In this document: positions 20,695 to 29,161 of the stretch, in pieces
Layout: every line of letters starts with the position of its first letter
Numbering within the stretch: the first letter of the stretch is position 1
The notes under the pieces: model-generated
What the model saw: the letters and a program-made list of their open reading frames with translations, nothing else
Told to the model about the DNA's origin: nothing
Database searches by the model: none
Program-made: the position numbers and the translations under genes
Source: Trueperaceae bacterium
GTDB lineage: Bacteria; Deinococcota; Deinococci; Deinococcales; Trueperaceae
Direction of reading: 5' to 3'
DNA length: 35,000 nucleotides
Assembly: GCA_036381035.1 (NCBI GenBank)
Contig: DASVDQ010000012.1
Coordinates: 1-35,000 of the forward strand

Positions 20695-21078
20695 GTGCAC
20701 AGGACCTCGCAGCGCAGGGCGATACTGCGGGCGCTGGAGGAGGCACCGGGGCCGTTGACGCCGCAGGAGGTGTTCGAGAGCGCCTCGCGGCACCACCCCG
20801 GGCTCGGGCTGGCGACCGTGTACCGGAACCTCGGCGTCTTGGCCGAGCGCGGCGCGGTGTCGACGGTGCACCTGCCCAACGAGACGACCACGCGCTACGA
20901 GCCCAAGCGCGCCTCTCACCACCACCACTTCAGCTGCGAGGAGTGCGGACGCGTCTACGAGCTCGACGCGAGCTGCCCCGTCGCCGTCCTCGAGGGCGCG
21001 ACGCTGCCGGGCGGCTTCAGGGTGCGCGCTCACAGCCTCACGCTGTACGGCTGCTGCCCCGACTGCGCCTCGTCCTGA
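20695..21078 (+). CDS. Fur-family metal-responsive regulator
   Basis: 127 residues with the Fur layout: an N-terminal winged helix (LTPQEVFESASRHHPGLGLATVYRNLGVLAERGAV), then the dimerisation domain with HHHHFSC. C81 and C84 pair with C121 and C124 to form the structural zinc site. The regulatory-site histidines fit Fur, PerR or Mur, so iron, peroxide or manganese sensing cannot be told apart here. The start is GTG at 20695; longer upstream frames begin with unlikely Arg/Gly-rich sequence that lies before the -10. It is divergent from the bacilliredoxin-like gene, whose control region it may bind. Confidence 0.92.
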   Translation: MHRTSQRRAILRALEEAPGPLTPQEVFESASRHHPGLGLATVYRNLGVLAERGAVSTVHLPNETTTRYEPKRASHHHHFSCEECGRVYELDASCPVAVLEGATLPGGFRVRAHSLTLYGCCPDCASS

Positions 21079-21218
21079 GCGCGGCGAAGGCCGTCGGCGC
21101 GGAGCGCGACCACGGGCGCAGGCGCCGGGGACGCGTGCGGTCGAGCCGACAACCCGCGAGCCGCGGGACACCGGCGCCGCCCGCCCCGCGCGGTGCCGGA
21201 CGGCCGCACCCCGTCTGG

Positions 21219-21224
21219 TAGAAT
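21219..21224 (+). promoter_or_regulatory. -10 (TAGAAT, extended) of tRNA-Ser
   Basis: TAGAAT preceded by TGG gives an extended -10 32 bases before the tRNA 5' end. No convincing -35 is seen. Confidence 0.45.
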
Positions 21225-21256
21225 CGCCGGCGGCCCCCGGCGGGCCCATGCTCCGC

Positions 21257-21349
<93 letters not shown>

Positions 21350-21359
21350 CCGCACGCAC

Positions 21360-21386
21360 GAGACCCCGGCCGCGCGCCGGGGTCTC
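21360..21386. terminator. strong hairpin after tRNA-Ser
   Basis: GAGACCCCGGC and its complement form a perfect 11-bp stem around a CGCGC loop, 10 bases after the tRNA. The convergent oxidoreductase gene stops at 21408, so it probably ends both transcripts. The + side is followed by CCCT, not a T-run. Confidence 0.7.
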
Positions 21387-21407
21387 CCCTCGACCGCGCC
21401 CGCGTCC

Positions 21408-22109
21408 TCAGCCCGCGGCCGGCAGCGCCTGCTCCACGGCCTGCTTGAGCGCGCCCACGAACGCCTGCTCCGGCTGGGCCCCGAGGACGCGCGTGGCGCG
21501 CACGCCCGCGGCGCCCGGGGCGGGCTCGAAGATCGTGTCCGGCACTCCCGAGATGCGGTAGCCGGAGGACAGGGTCGGGAACTCGTTCGCCTCCACGCCC
21601 TCGGCGGTGATGTTGGGGTTGGCCAGCGCGAAGCGGAACGCGGTCAGCACCGCCCGCGGGCAGTGCGGGCAGGTGGGCGTGACGAACGTGCGCATCCGCA
21701 GCGGCACGCCCACGCCGGCCACCTCGTCGAGGCCCTCGAGCTCACGCGCGCCGCCCACCAGGAGGATCGTCTCGAGCATGGTGCTGAACTCGTAGCCGCT
21801 CATCAGGCCGACGAAGCGGACGTTGAGGCTGTCCGAGCCCCTGCGCCGGAAGACCGTGGTGGGCGTGAGCGCGATGCCGGCGGCGGCGGCCGCCTCGTCC
21901 CCCACCAGGCTCTTCTCGACGACCGTGACCTTGTCGCTCGTCTCGGCTACCTCGCGAGCGAGCTCCAGCATCGCCCGCTCCTCGCCTGGCTGGTCGCGAC
22001 CCGGGACGATCAGGCCCGTGCCGCGGTAGACGACGAGCTCGACCTCTTCCTGCAAGGGCGCCAGCACGCCCGCCACCTGCTCCTTAAGCTCCGCGTCCAG
22101 GAACGCCAT
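21408..22109 (-). CDS. PDO-type protein disulfide oxidoreductase
   Basis: 233 residues forming two thioredoxin folds, as in glutaredoxin-like protein disulfide oxidoreductases. The second fold carries the active site CPHC (147-150) after strand MRTFVTPT and the cis-Pro segment SGVPDTIF (P190). The first fold (about 18-115) keeps the strand pattern (VELVVYRG, DKVTVVEKSL, PTTVFRRRG), but where a CxxC would stand it has a GTGLIVPG loop, so only the second unit looks redox-active. It is probably cytoplasmic: there is no signal peptide. GGAG precedes the ATG and a possible -10 (TACGCT) lies at 22136-22141. Its likely electron donor is a thioredoxin-reductase-like flavoprotein not found here. Confidence 0.88.
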   Translation of the reverse strand: MAFLDAELKEQVAGVLAPLQEEVELVVYRGTGLIVPGRDQPGEERAMLELAREVAETSDKVTVVEKSLVGDEAAAAAGIALTPTTVFRRRGSDSLNVRFVGLMSGYEFSTMLETILLVGGARELEGLDEVAGVGVPLRMRTFVTPTCPHCPRAVLTAFRFALANPNITAEGVEANEFPTLSSGYRISGVPDTIFEPAPGAAGVRATRVLGAQPEQAFVGALKQAVEQALPAAG

Positions 22110-22182
22110 AGCTCCTCTGTCCTCCCCCCTTTCGGAGCGTAACCAACGGCGGCCGGCACGCGTGTCGGGGGCCGGACCCTGG

Positions 22183-22188
22183 TAAGCT
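22183..22188 (+). promoter_or_regulatory. leaderless-type -10 (TAAGCT) before rph
   Basis: TAAGCT lies 6 bases before a GTG at 22195. That GTG is out of frame with rph and opens a 20-codon ORF. Confidence 0.5.
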
Positions 22189-22194
22189 CGCGGC

Positions 22195-22257
22195 GTGTCA
22201 GGTCGTGGCGCGAGGGGGGTTCCGGTCTGTGACGACGGTCCCGGCGAGGGACGGTAG
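22195..22257 (+). CDS. possible leaderless 20-codon upstream ORF overlapping rph
   Basis: GTG at 22195 sits exactly where a leaderless message from the TAAGCT -10 would begin. The frame runs 20 codons (Gly/Arg-rich, one Cys) and stops with TAG at 22255-22257, past the rph start at 22229. Ribosomes ending there would be beyond the rph ribosome site, so it could affect rph translation. It may also be chance: the peptide matches nothing I know. Confidence 0.35.
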   Translation: MSGRGARGVPVCDDGPGEGR

Positions 22258-22966
22258 GCTCCCCGCGCAGCTCCGCCGCATCGAGGTCACGACCGGCTAC
22301 CTGCCGCACGCCGAGGGCTCGGCGCTCGTGAGCTGGGGGCGCACCCGCGTGTTGGCCAGCGTCACCATCGAGAACAAGCTGCCGCCGCACCTCCGCGGCA
22401 CGGCCGCGAAGGGCGGGTGGCTCACGGCCGAGTACGCGATGCTGCCGCGTAGCACCGCCGACAGGAGCCCCCGCGAGCGGCTCTACGCCAGCGGCAGGAC
22501 GCAGGAGATCCAGAGGCTCATCGGCCGCGCGCTGCGCACGACCGTGGACCTGGCCATGTTCCGCGGCAAGACGATCACGATCGACGTCGACGTCCTCAGC
22601 GCCGACGGCGGCACCCGCTGCGCCGGCGTCGTCGCGGCCTACGCGGCCATGCACGAGGCCGCCGACAGGCTCGTGTTCGCGGGCGCGCTCGACGAGTGGC
22701 CGCTGCGTCACGAGGTCGGCGCGGTCAGCGTCGGCGTCGTGGGCGGCGAGCAGCGGCTCGACCTCGACTACGCCGAGGACGCCGTCGCCGCCGTCGACCT
22801 CAACGTCGTGGCCACCGCGTCCGGCGAGGTCGTCGAGGTGCAGGGCGCCGGCGAGGGGGAGCCCGTGGCCTCGGAGCTCTACGTCGCCCTGCTCGCCACC
22901 GGGATCGAGGGCGTGAAGCGCGTGCTCGACGTCGTGCGGCCGCAGCTCAAGAGGGCCGGCGCGTGA
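22229..22966 (+). CDS. rph: ribonuclease PH
   Basis: Phosphate-dependent 3'-5' exonuclease that trims tRNA 3' ends. 245 residues with family landmarks DGRLPAQLRRIEV, AEGSALVSWGRTRVLASV, GGWLTAEYAMLPRST, RTQEIQRLIGRALR and DVDVLSADGGTRCAGV. I chose GTG 22229 because GAGGGGGG lies 9 bases upstream and the conserved sequence begins 7 residues later; GTG 22205 in the same frame is possible but has no ribosome site. Its stop overlaps the rdgB start (GTGA), so the two are coupled. Confidence 0.93.
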   Translation: MTTVPARDGRLPAQLRRIEVTTGYLPHAEGSALVSWGRTRVLASVTIENKLPPHLRGTAAKGGWLTAEYAMLPRSTADRSPRERLYASGRTQEIQRLIGRALRTTVDLAMFRGKTITIDVDVLSADGGTRCAGVVAAYAAMHEAADRLVFAGALDEWPLRHEVGAVSVGVVGGEQRLDLDYAEDAVAAVDLNVVATASGEVVEVQGAGEGEPVASELYVALLATGIEGVKRVLDVVRPQLKRAGA

Positions 22967-23613
22967 CGCAGAAGCGGCTCAAGGTGGTGGTCGCCACCAC
23001 GAACCAGGGCAAGCTGCGCGAGTTCCGCGACGCGCTCTCGCGGCTCGAGCTCGACCTGCTCGGCCTCTCCGACGTCGGCATCGACCGCCTGCCCGAGGAG
23101 ACCGGCGCGAACTACGAGGAGAACGCCCTGCTCAAGGCCGGCTTCGTGGCCCTGCGCTCGGGCCTGCCGACGCTGGCCGACGACTCGGGCCTCGAGGTCG
23201 ACGCCCTCAACGGGCGCCCCGGCGTCCACAGCGCCCGCTACGGCGGCGAGGGCCTCACCGACGGCGAGCGCATGGCCCACCTCCTCGACGAGCTGAGGGA
23301 CGTGCCGGCGAAGGCGCGGGGGGCGACGTTCCGCTGCGTCGTGGTGCTGGCCACGCCCGGCGGCGAGGTCGCGACGTTCGAGGGCGAGGCGCGGGGCGAG
23401 CTGACCTTCGGCCCGCGCGGCGAGAACGGCTTCGGCTACGACCCCGTGTTCCGCAGCGTCGAGCTCGGCAAGACGTTCGCCGAGGCGACCCTGGCCGAGA
23501 AGCGCTCGGTCAGCCACCGCGGGCGGGCGCTCAAGGCGTTCCTCGACTGGGCGCGCACGCCCATCGGCAAGTCGACGATCGCCTCGCTGGAGCCGCGCCG
23601 CGAGGAGACCTGA
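22963..23613 (+). CDS. rdgB: RdgB/HAM1-family XTP/dITP pyrophosphatase
   Basis: Hydrolyses dITP, XTP and related non-standard nucleoside triphosphates, keeping them out of DNA and RNA. 216 residues: ATTNQGKLREF near the N-terminus, EETGANYEENALLKA, LADDSGLEVDALNGRPGVHSARYGG, the GENGFGYDPVF segment and LAEKRSVSHRGRAL. A C-terminal tail of about 18 residues after FLDWAR is a little longer than usual. GTG 22963 overlaps the rph stop by 4 bases. Pairing of rph and rdgB in one message is common in bacteria. Confidence 0.95.
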   Translation: MTQKRLKVVVATTNQGKLREFRDALSRLELDLLGLSDVGIDRLPEETGANYEENALLKAGFVALRSGLPTLADDSGLEVDALNGRPGVHSARYGGEGLTDGERMAHLLDELRDVPAKARGATFRCVVVLATPGGEVATFEGEARGELTFGPRGENGFGYDPVFRSVELGKTFAEATLAEKRSVSHRGRALKAFLDWARTPIGKSTIASLEPRREET

Positions 23614-23631
23614 GGGACGCCCCGCGGCCCC

Positions 23632-24663
23632 TCAGACCTGGATCGTCACCCTGGCGCCGTCGCCGAGCAGGTGCACGGAGTCGGTGAACCTGATCACCCG
23701 CGACTGGTAGCCCATCGTGATCGAGTGCGTGCGGGCGCCGTTCTTGAAGAACTTGACGCCCCGCAGCAGGTCGCCGTCGGTGATGCCGGTGGCGCTGAAC
23801 ACGACCACCCGGCCCGGCGCGAGGTCCTCGGTGCGGTAGACGCGGTCGACGGAGCCGCCCTTCTCCTCGAGGCGGCGCCGCTCCTCGTCGTTGCGCGGCT
23901 TGAAGCGCCCGTGGATCTCGCCGCCTAGGCACTTCAGCGCGGCCGCGGCCAGCACGCCCTCGGGCGCGCCGCCGATGCCCATGACCGCGTGCACGTTGGT
24001 GCCGCGCACGGCGGCCGAGAGCGCGGCGATCACGTCGCCGTCTCCGATCAGCTTCACGCGCGCGCCGGCCTCGCGGACCTCGCGGATCAGGCCCTCGTGC
24101 CGCGGGCGGTCGAGGATCACGACCGTGAGGTCGTCGACGTCGCGGTCCAGCGCCAGCGCGATGCCGCGCAGGTTCGCGGCGACCGGCCAGGTGAGGTCGA
24201 CCTTGCCCTTGGCGGGCGGCCCCACGATCAGCTTCTCCATGTAGGTGTCGGGCGCCTGGAAGAGGCCGCCGCGCTCGGAGAGGGCGATGACGGCGACGGC
24301 GTTGTTGACCATGCGCGCGGTGATGCTGGTGCCCTCGACGGGGTCCACGGCGATGTCGACGGGCCAGGCGTCGTCGCCGCCGCGCCCGACCCTCTCGCCG
24401 ATGTAGAGCATCGGCGCCTCGTCGCGCTCGCCCTCGCCGATCACGATCTCCCCGTCGATCTCCAGCTCGTTGAGCACGGCCCGCATCGCGTCGGTGCCGG
24501 CCTGGTCGACGAGGTCGGAGTCCCCCTTGCCGGCGACGCGGCTCGCCGCGATCGCCGCCTGCTCCGTGACGCGCACGGTGTCCAGTACCAACGCCCGTTC
24601 GAGAGCGAGGCTGCGGGCGTCGAAGTCGTCCAACTTGCCTGCGGGGGTCTCGGTCAGGGCCAT
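23632..24663 (-). CDS. glpX: class II fructose-1,6-bisphosphatase
   Basis: Gluconeogenic phosphatase of the GlpX type. 343 residues: [17 protein letters not shown] at 46-62, the metal-site cluster [16 protein letters not shown] at 75-90, [12 protein letters not shown] at 108-119, the [16 protein letters not shown] stretch and [22 protein letters not shown]. It converges with rdgB, 18 bases apart. CATCAT lies 6 bases before the ATG; it departs from TANNNT in the first base, so the start is likely leaderless but less certain. Confidence 0.95.
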   Translation of the reverse strand: MALTETPAGKLDDFDARSLALERALVLDTVRVTEQAAIAASRVAGKGDSDLVDQAGTDAMRAVLNELEIDGEIVIGEGERDEAPMLYIGERVGRGGDDAWPVDIAVDPVEGTSITARMVNNAVAVIALSERGGLFQAPDTYMEKLIVGPPAKGKVDLTWPVAANLRGIALALDRDVDDLTVVILDRPRHEGLIREVREAGARVKLIGDGDVIAALSAAVRGTNVHAVMGIGGAPEGVLAAAALKCLGGEIHGRFKPRNDEERRRLEEKGGSVDRVYRTEDLAPGRVVVFSATGITDGDLLRGVKFFKNGARTHSITMGYQSRVIRFTDSVHLLGDGARVTIQV

Positions 24664-24740
24664 GGCCCCATGATGCAGTAGCGGGCGGGGGGTGCGGGTC
24701 GGTCGCCGCCCCGCCGGTAGTCGCCCTCGTCCGGCGCGGG

Positions 24741-25778
24741 TCAGTCGCCGCCGTCTTGGTAGTCGAACTCCTCGGGCGCGGGCGGCAGGACGAAGGCGCG
24801 CATGGGGTACTCGTCGTGGTCGGGCAGGCCGAGGGCGGTCAGCATCGCCGCGACCCAGCCTATCGACTGGTTGTAGTAGCGGCCGAGGTCGGAGTGCGCC
24901 TCCCTGGCGCTGATGCCCCAGATGTTCGTGGTGGTGCCGTTGATGCGCACGTTCGGGTCGTCGTCGGCGAGGAAGTTCGGGTCGAAGGAGAGCAGGCGCA
25001 CGTTCGTGCGCGCCTCGAGCCCGAAGATCACGTTCGCGCTCACGACGTCGTTCACGTCCACGTTGCCGACCCCGGGCACCGCGAACGTGCCGCAGGGGTC
25101 GCCCTCCTCGAGGGGGAACGGCAGCGGCCAGGGGCTGTCGACGAAGGCCTCGGCGATGAAGCCCTTGTGGCGCCCCCACCACTGCCAGCAGATCGCGTCG
25201 AGCGAGACGTAGGCGTCGAAGGTGACGTCGAGGTTGTTGAGGGCCAGCAGGGACGCCCACACCGTGCCGTGCGAGTGCCCCACGAGCACCACCCGCGTCG
25301 GGTTCGCGACGCCGTGGATCAGCTCGCGCTTGACCTCGTCAAGGTAGGCCTGCGCCTGCAGGTAGCCCGGCTCCATCTCCTCGCTGATGAGGCTGTAGTG
25401 GGCGGTGACGAAGGACGACGCGCTGAACACCTCGACGTCGAGTCCCATCTTCTCGTAGACGCCCGCGATCACGTCGAGGACCGCGACGCCGCCCGTGCGC
25501 TCGCTGGCCGTGTCGAGGTACGACCACGTGTTCCGCGTGTGGCAGACGAAGCCGCAGTGGCCGGAGAAGGCGATGATCACGACGTCGGGCGTGCCCTCGT
25601 CCCGCCGGCGCAGCCCGGCGCCGCCCTCCTCGGTCGGCACGAAGCCGGGGGTCGCGGGCGTGGGGCTCGAGCGCCGCGCGGCGGCGCGGGCGAGCTCCTC
25701 GGGCGAGGCGGCGCGGGGCGCGCACGCGGCGAGCAGCAGGAGCAGCAGGAGGGCGACGTAGCGCGGCGCGGCGGCCAT
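24741..25778 (-). CDS. lipoprotein alpha/beta hydrolase-like protein
   Basis: 345 residues. Cys19 ends a leucine-rich lipoprotein signal (LLLLLLAAC). After a low-complexity linker (about 20-60), [14 protein letters not shown] begins the hydrolase-like fold, with C74 and C79 possibly paired, and GHSHG at 167-171 gives a nucleophile elbow with Ser169. An Asp in VSLDAICW and several His follow, but I cannot place the acid and His with confidence. The middle (about 225-300) is Asn/Asp-rich ([29 protein letters not shown]). Its substrate is unknown. The ATG is 8 bases after TAAGCT, which overlaps the hisIE stop codon, so it could be expressed alone or with the his genes. Confidence 0.75.
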   Translation of the reverse strand: MAAAPRYVALLLLLLLAACAPRAASPEELARAAARRSSPTPATPGFVPTEEGGAGLRRRDEGTPDVVIIAFSGHCGFVCHTRNTWSYLDTASERTGGVAVLDVIAGVYEKMGLDVEVFSASSFVTAHYSLISEEMEPGYLQAQAYLDEVKRELIHGVANPTRVVLVGHSHGTVWASLLALNNLDVTFDAYVSLDAICWQWWGRHKGFIAEAFVDSPWPLPFPLEEGDPCGTFAVPGVGNVDVNDVVSANVIFGLEARTNVRLLSFDPNFLADDDPNVRINGTTTNIWGISAREAHSDLGRYYNQSIGWVAAMLTALGLPDHDEYPMRAFVLPPAPEEFDYQDGGD

Positions 25779-25786
25779 GCCAGGCG

Positions 25787-25792
25787 AGCTTA
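25787..25792 (-). promoter_or_regulatory. -10 (TAAGCT) of the lipoprotein hydrolase
   Basis: TAAGCT includes the TAA stop of hisIE and lies 8 bases before the ATG at 25778. Confidence 0.4.
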
Positions 25793-26503
25793 CGAGGGAC
25801 GCGCCCCCTCGCTCGTCGGCCGGTGGCGCGACAGGAGCGTCTCGCCGACCTCGTCCCACGTCACGCCCGACTCGGCCAGCAGCACTCCCAGGTGGAAGAG
25901 GAGGTCGGCGGCCTCGCCTCGGAGGCCATCGCGGTCGCCTTGCAGCGCGGCGACGACCGTCTCCCCCGCCTCCTCGACGACCTTCTGCGCGACGTAGCCC
26001 GGTCCGCGCTCGTGGAGCCTGGCGACGTAGGAGCCCGGCGGCGAGGTGCGCAGGCGCTCGGCGACGACGTCCTCGAGCGTGCGCAGCGCCTCCTCTATCG
26101 CCCCTCGGGGGGCGCCCTCGGCCGCCGGACCGCTCACGGCCGGCACTGTCGCCCCCGGCCCCTCCCCCGCCGCCGGCTCGGCCAGCGGGTCGTGGAAGCA
26201 GCTGCGCTCCCCCGTGTGGCAGGCGGGGCCCGTCTGCTCCACGCGGTAGAGGACGGCGTCGCCGTCGCAGTCGGCGACGACGGCGAGGACCCGCTGGACG
26301 TGGCCGCTCGTCGCGCCCTTGCGCCACAGCGTCCCGCGCGAGCGGCTGTGGTAGTGCGCCCAGCCGCTCTCCAGCGTGGCCTCCAGCGCCTCCCTGTCGG
26401 CCCAGGCGAGCATGAGGACCTCGCCGGTGGCGCCGTCCTGGGCGATGACGGGCACGAGGCCGCGCCCGTCGAAGCGCACGGACGCGAGGGGATCAGCGGG
26501 CAT
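25790..26503 (-). CDS. hisI: bifunctional phosphoribosyl-AMP cyclohydrolase / phosphoribosyl-ATP pyrophosphatase
   Basis: Two successive steps of histidine synthesis in one 237-residue protein. The N-terminal HisI part (1-110) has [40 protein letters not shown] and the metal-binding [26 protein letters not shown]. The C-terminal HisE part (about 135-237) has [26 protein letters not shown] and [14 protein letters not shown], the all-helical pyrophosphatase. A Gly/Pro/Ala linker joins them. GAGGAGGTG precedes the ATG, which overlaps the end of hisF by 11 bases. Confidence 0.95.
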   Translation of the reverse strand: MPADPLASVRFDGRGLVPVIAQDGATGEVLMLAWADREALEATLESGWAHYHSRSRGTLWRKGATSGHVQRVLAVVADCDGDAVLYRVEQTGPACHTGERSCFHDPLAEPAAGEGPGATVPAVSGPAAEGAPRGAIEEALRTLEDVVAERLRTSPPGSYVARLHERGPGYVAQKVVEEAGETVVAALQGDRDGLRGEAADLLFHLGVLLAESGVTWDEVGETLLSRHRPTSEGARPS

Positions 26504-27293
26504 GGGGATCGGCCACCTCCTCGGGCGGGCGCACCGCCAGGCCGGCCTCGAGGCAGACGCGCTTGACCTCCGCGACCGTCGTCTCGCCGCGGTGGAAGAT
26601 GCCCGCGGCCAGCGCGGCGTCGGCGCCGGCCAGGAGCAGCACGTCCCGCAGGTCCTCCGGCCGTCCCGCGCCGCCGGAGGCCACGACGGGCACGTCGACC
26701 TCGGCCGACACGGCCCTGACGGCCTCGAGGTCGTAGCCGGTGCCCATCCCGTCGGCGTCGATGCTGTTGAGCACGACCTCGCCGGCGCCGGCTAGCTGGC
26801 CCCGCACGACCCAGTCGATCAGGTCGATGCTGGTGCCGCGGCGCCCCCCGGCGGCGTAGACCTCCCAGCCGCTCCCGGAGCGTCTGAAGTCGACGCTGAG
26901 CACCACGGCCTGCGAGCCGTACCTGTCCGCCGCGGCGCGCAGCAGCCCCGGGTCGGCGAGCGCGCCCGAGTTGATGGAGACCTTGTCGGCGCCGGCCAGG
27001 GTCAGGGCCCTCACGTCGTCGAGGGTCCGCACGCCGCCGCCGGCGGTGAGCGGCATGAAGCAGCGCTCGGCGACCTGGGTGAGGACGTCGAGCATCGCGC
27101 CGCGCCCCTCGGCCGTGGCCGTGATGTCGTAGAAGACTAGCTCGTCGGCGCCCTGGCGGTCGTAGGCCTCCGCCAGCGCGACGGGGTCGCCCACGTCGGT
27201 GAGCTCGCCGCGCTCGGCCCTGCCGAACTGCTTGCCGCGGGTCACGCGTCCGGCGTGCACATCGAGGCAGGGGATGATCCTCTTGGCCAGCAC
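26493..27293 (-). CDS. hisF: imidazole glycerol phosphate synthase cyclase subunit
   Basis: (beta/alpha)8-barrel that, with HisH, forms imidazole glycerol phosphate and AICAR. 266 residues: [21 protein letters not shown] with catalytic Asp11, [38 protein letters not shown] (Asp135, the second catalytic Asp), [18 protein letters not shown] and PVVASGGAG. hisH and other his genes are not adjacent. GTG 27293 is 6 bases after TAAGCT, so the message is probably leaderless, and hisI follows with an 11-base overlap. Confidence 0.96.
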   Translation of the reverse strand: MLAKRIIPCLDVHAGRVTRGKQFGRAERGELTDVGDPVALAEAYDRQGADELVFYDITATAEGRGAMLDVLTQVAERCFMPLTAGGGVRTLDDVRALTLAGADKVSINSGALADPGLLRAAADRYGSQAVVLSVDFRRSGSGWEVYAAGGRRGTSIDLIDWVVRGQLAGAGEVVLNSIDADGMGTGYDLEAVRAVSAEVDVPVVASGGAGRPEDLRDVLLLAGADAALAAGIFHRGETTVAEVKRVCLEAGLAVRPPEEVADPHAR

Positions 27294-27299
27294 CGTGAA

Positions 27300-27305
27300 A
27301 GCTTA
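27300..27305 (-). promoter_or_regulatory. leaderless -10 (TAAGCT) of hisF
   Basis: TAAGCT lies 6 bases before GTG 27293, in the 20-base gap between hisF and the methyltransferase gene. Confidence 0.6.
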
Positions 27306-27313
27306 GCGCCTGG

Positions 27314-28606
27314 CTAGGCGGCGCGCTCCAGCACGGACAGCATCTCGACGTGGTGCGTGTGCGGGTAGAGGTCGTAGGGCCGGACGCGCGTCAGCCGCAG
27401 GCCGCCCGCGTGCAGGTCGGCGACGTCGCGGGCCCACGTGGCGACGTCACAGGAGACGTAGACGAGCCGGGGGAAGCTGCCGGCGAGCAGCGCCTGCCGC
27501 AGCTCGGCGGAGAGGCCCGCTCGCGGCGGGTCGACGACGACGAGGTCCACGCCCTCCGGCGGGGCGAGGCGGCGGGCGTCGCCCTTGACGAAGCTCACGT
27601 TCGCGGCGCCGAGGCGCTCGGCGTCGGCGCGGCCCCGCGCCACGGCGCCGGCGTCCACCTCCAGCGCGGTGACGCGCGCGAAGCGCGGGGCGAGGTGGAA
27701 GGCGATCGCTCCGCCGCCCGCGAACAGCTCCAGCGCCTCCCCTCCGTCGCCCGCCCACTCCGCCAGGTCGGCGTAGAGCCGCGCGGCGCCGGCGGCGTTG
27801 GGCTGCGAGAACGACGTGGCGGACACGCTGAGGGCGATCGCGCCGCAGCGCTGCAGCACGGTGCGCCGTCCCGCCAGGCGCTCCGCCCCGCGGCGGAACC
27901 GGCCGCGCGGGTCCGCCGGGGCCCAGGCGGCGCCCGCCAGCCCGGCCTCGACGAGCCTGTGCCCCAGCTCCAGGGCGCCCCGCGCGTCGCCCTGCCCCAC
28001 GAGCGCGACGAGCGCCTCGCCCTCGTCGTTGGCGCGGATCACGACCTCGCGCACGCGGGGACGCCTCCCCTCCGCGGCGGAGCGTGTCAGCACCTCCCTC
28101 ACCGTGCGGTAGGCGGCGTCGACGCCCGGCGTCGCGACGGGGTCGCTCGCCAGCGGGACGACCTCGGACGAGCCGGGGCGCCGGTAGCCCAGCGCCGCGC
28201 TCGCCCCGCTCCACGTCACGGCGGGCTGGACCACGCTGCGGTAGCGCCACGTGGACGGCGAGGGCACGACGTCGGGCACGGGCGGCACGCCCTCGGCCCC
28301 GGCGGGCGTCAGGGCCCGGCGCAGCGCGTCCTCGACGACCTCGCGCTTGAGCTCGAGCTGGTGCGGGTAGGCGGCGTGACCGAGGTCGAGGCCGGGGTGC
28401 TCGGGGGCCTCCACCCGGTGCGGGCTCGGCTCGATCACCTCGACGACGCGGCCCCAGGGGACGCCCTTGCGCCTGACCAGGTCGACGCGCACGAGCTCGC
28501 CGGGCAGCGCCCCCTCGACGAGGGCGACCTCACCGCTGTCCAGGCGCGAGAGGGTCAGCCCGCCGTGGACCATCCGCTCGACCCTCAGGGTCCGCGAGCC
28601 GCGCAT
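27314..28606 (-). CDS. TrmA/RlmD-family RNA (uracil-5-)methyltransferase
   Basis: 430 residues. An N-terminal TRAM-like beta-barrel (1-60, GGLTLSRLDSGEVALVEGALPGELVRVDL) precedes a central domain and a SAM-binding domain (LELFAGGGAIAFHL, then VDPPRAG). The catalytic Cys is C386 in YVSCDVATWARD, and SFSQPNAAGAARLY matches the family FFQVN region. The Fe-S cysteine motif that RlmD-type enzymes carry near residues 70-95 is absent: the stretch there (LDLGHAAYPHQLELK) keeps the His-Gln-like core but no Cys. It should therefore resemble cluster-less TrmA/RlmC-type members. The target uridine cannot be told from sequence. Confidence 0.9.
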   Translation of the reverse strand: MRGSRTLRVERMVHGGLTLSRLDSGEVALVEGALPGELVRVDLVRRKGVPWGRVVEVIEPSPHRVEAPEHPGLDLGHAAYPHQLELKREVVEDALRRALTPAGAEGVPPVPDVVPSPSTWRYRSVVQPAVTWSGASAALGYRRPGSSEVVPLASDPVATPGVDAAYRTVREVLTRSAAEGRRPRVREVVIRANDEGEALVALVGQGDARGALELGHRLVEAGLAGAAWAPADPRGRFRRGAERLAGRRTVLQRCGAIALSVSATSFSQPNAAGAARLYADLAEWAGDGGEALELFAGGGAIAFHLAPRFARVTALEVDAGAVARGRADAERLGAANVSFVKGDARRLAPPEGVDLVVVDPPRAGLSAELRQALLAGSFPRLVYVSCDVATWARDVADLHAGGLRLTRVRPYDLYPHTHHVEMLSVLERAA

Positions 28607-28612
28607 CCGAGC

Positions 28613-28618
28613 AGTCTA
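28613..28618 (-). promoter_or_regulatory. leaderless -10 (TAGACT) of the methyltransferase
   Basis: TAGACT lies 6 bases before ATG 28606. A divergent leaderless -10 stands 33 bases away. Confidence 0.6.
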
Positions 28619-28650
28619 GCCGTCGTCTCCGGCGCTCACTAAGCCTGTTC

Positions 28651-28656
28651 TATACT
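28651..28656 (+). promoter_or_regulatory. leaderless -10 (TATACT)
   Basis: TATACT lies 6 bases before ATG 28663. It is the closest to TATAAT of the leaderless set. Confidence 0.65.
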
Positions 28657-28662
28657 GCCGCC

Positions 28663-29145
28663 ATGAAGCGCTCCCTGCAGGAGTACGTGGAGCTCGTGGT
28701 GTTCGGCCTCGTCGCCCTGCTGGTGGGCACGGGCCTGCTGTGGCTGGTCGGCTGGGTGCTCTCGCTGGGAGGCATCGCCCTGAGGTGGGTGGCCGGCCTC
28801 CTCTGGACCCTGCTGAGGTTCATCGTGCCGGTCGCCATCGCGGGCGGCCTGGTGTACTTCCTCGTCAAGGCGGCTCAGGACCGGCAGCCCAAGCCGGCGG
28901 CGGCGACGGTCGGTGCCGGCGCGCCGGGCGCCGCTCCTCCCCCGCCCGCGGGCGGCCCGCAGGGCCCCGCCGCGGCCCCCGCGCAGGGCGGCGACAGCGA
29001 GACCGCGTCCGCGACGGCCTCCCCGTCCCCCGAGGCGACCGGGAGCGGGTCCACGACGACGGCGGCGACCTCCGCAGAGGTCGAGCCCGACGCGTCCGCG
29101 ACGGAGGCATCCGACGAGCCCGCGAGCGAGGACGACCGCGCCTGA
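28663..29145 (+). CDS. small membrane protein with two hydrophobic spans and a disordered tail
   Basis: 160 residues. Hydrophobic segments at about 9-33 and 38-66 form two spans, possibly with a hairpin. From about 70 on the chain is Ala/Pro/Gly then Ser/Thr/Glu-rich and probably disordered and acidic (EVEPDASATEASDEPASEDD). There are no catalytic motifs or recognised family. It is followed after 16 bases by the diheme cytochrome gene, so the two may be co-transcribed, but no functional link is shown. Confidence 0.75.
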   Translation: MKRSLQEYVELVVFGLVALLVGTGLLWLVGWVLSLGGIALRWVAGLLWTLLRFIVPVAIAGGLVYFLVKAAQDRQPKPAAATVGAGAPGAAPPPPAGGPQGPAAAPAQGGDSETASATASPSPEATGSGSTTTAATSAEVEPDASATEASDEPASEDDRA

Positions 29146-29161
29146 CGCCCGCGGCAGCACC

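Noticed and set aside
24664-24740. GC-rich repeat-like stretch between glpX and the lipoprotein gene
   Set aside because: Only a loose 7-bp stem is possible (GGCGGGG/CCCCGCC) with a long loop, too weak to call a terminator.
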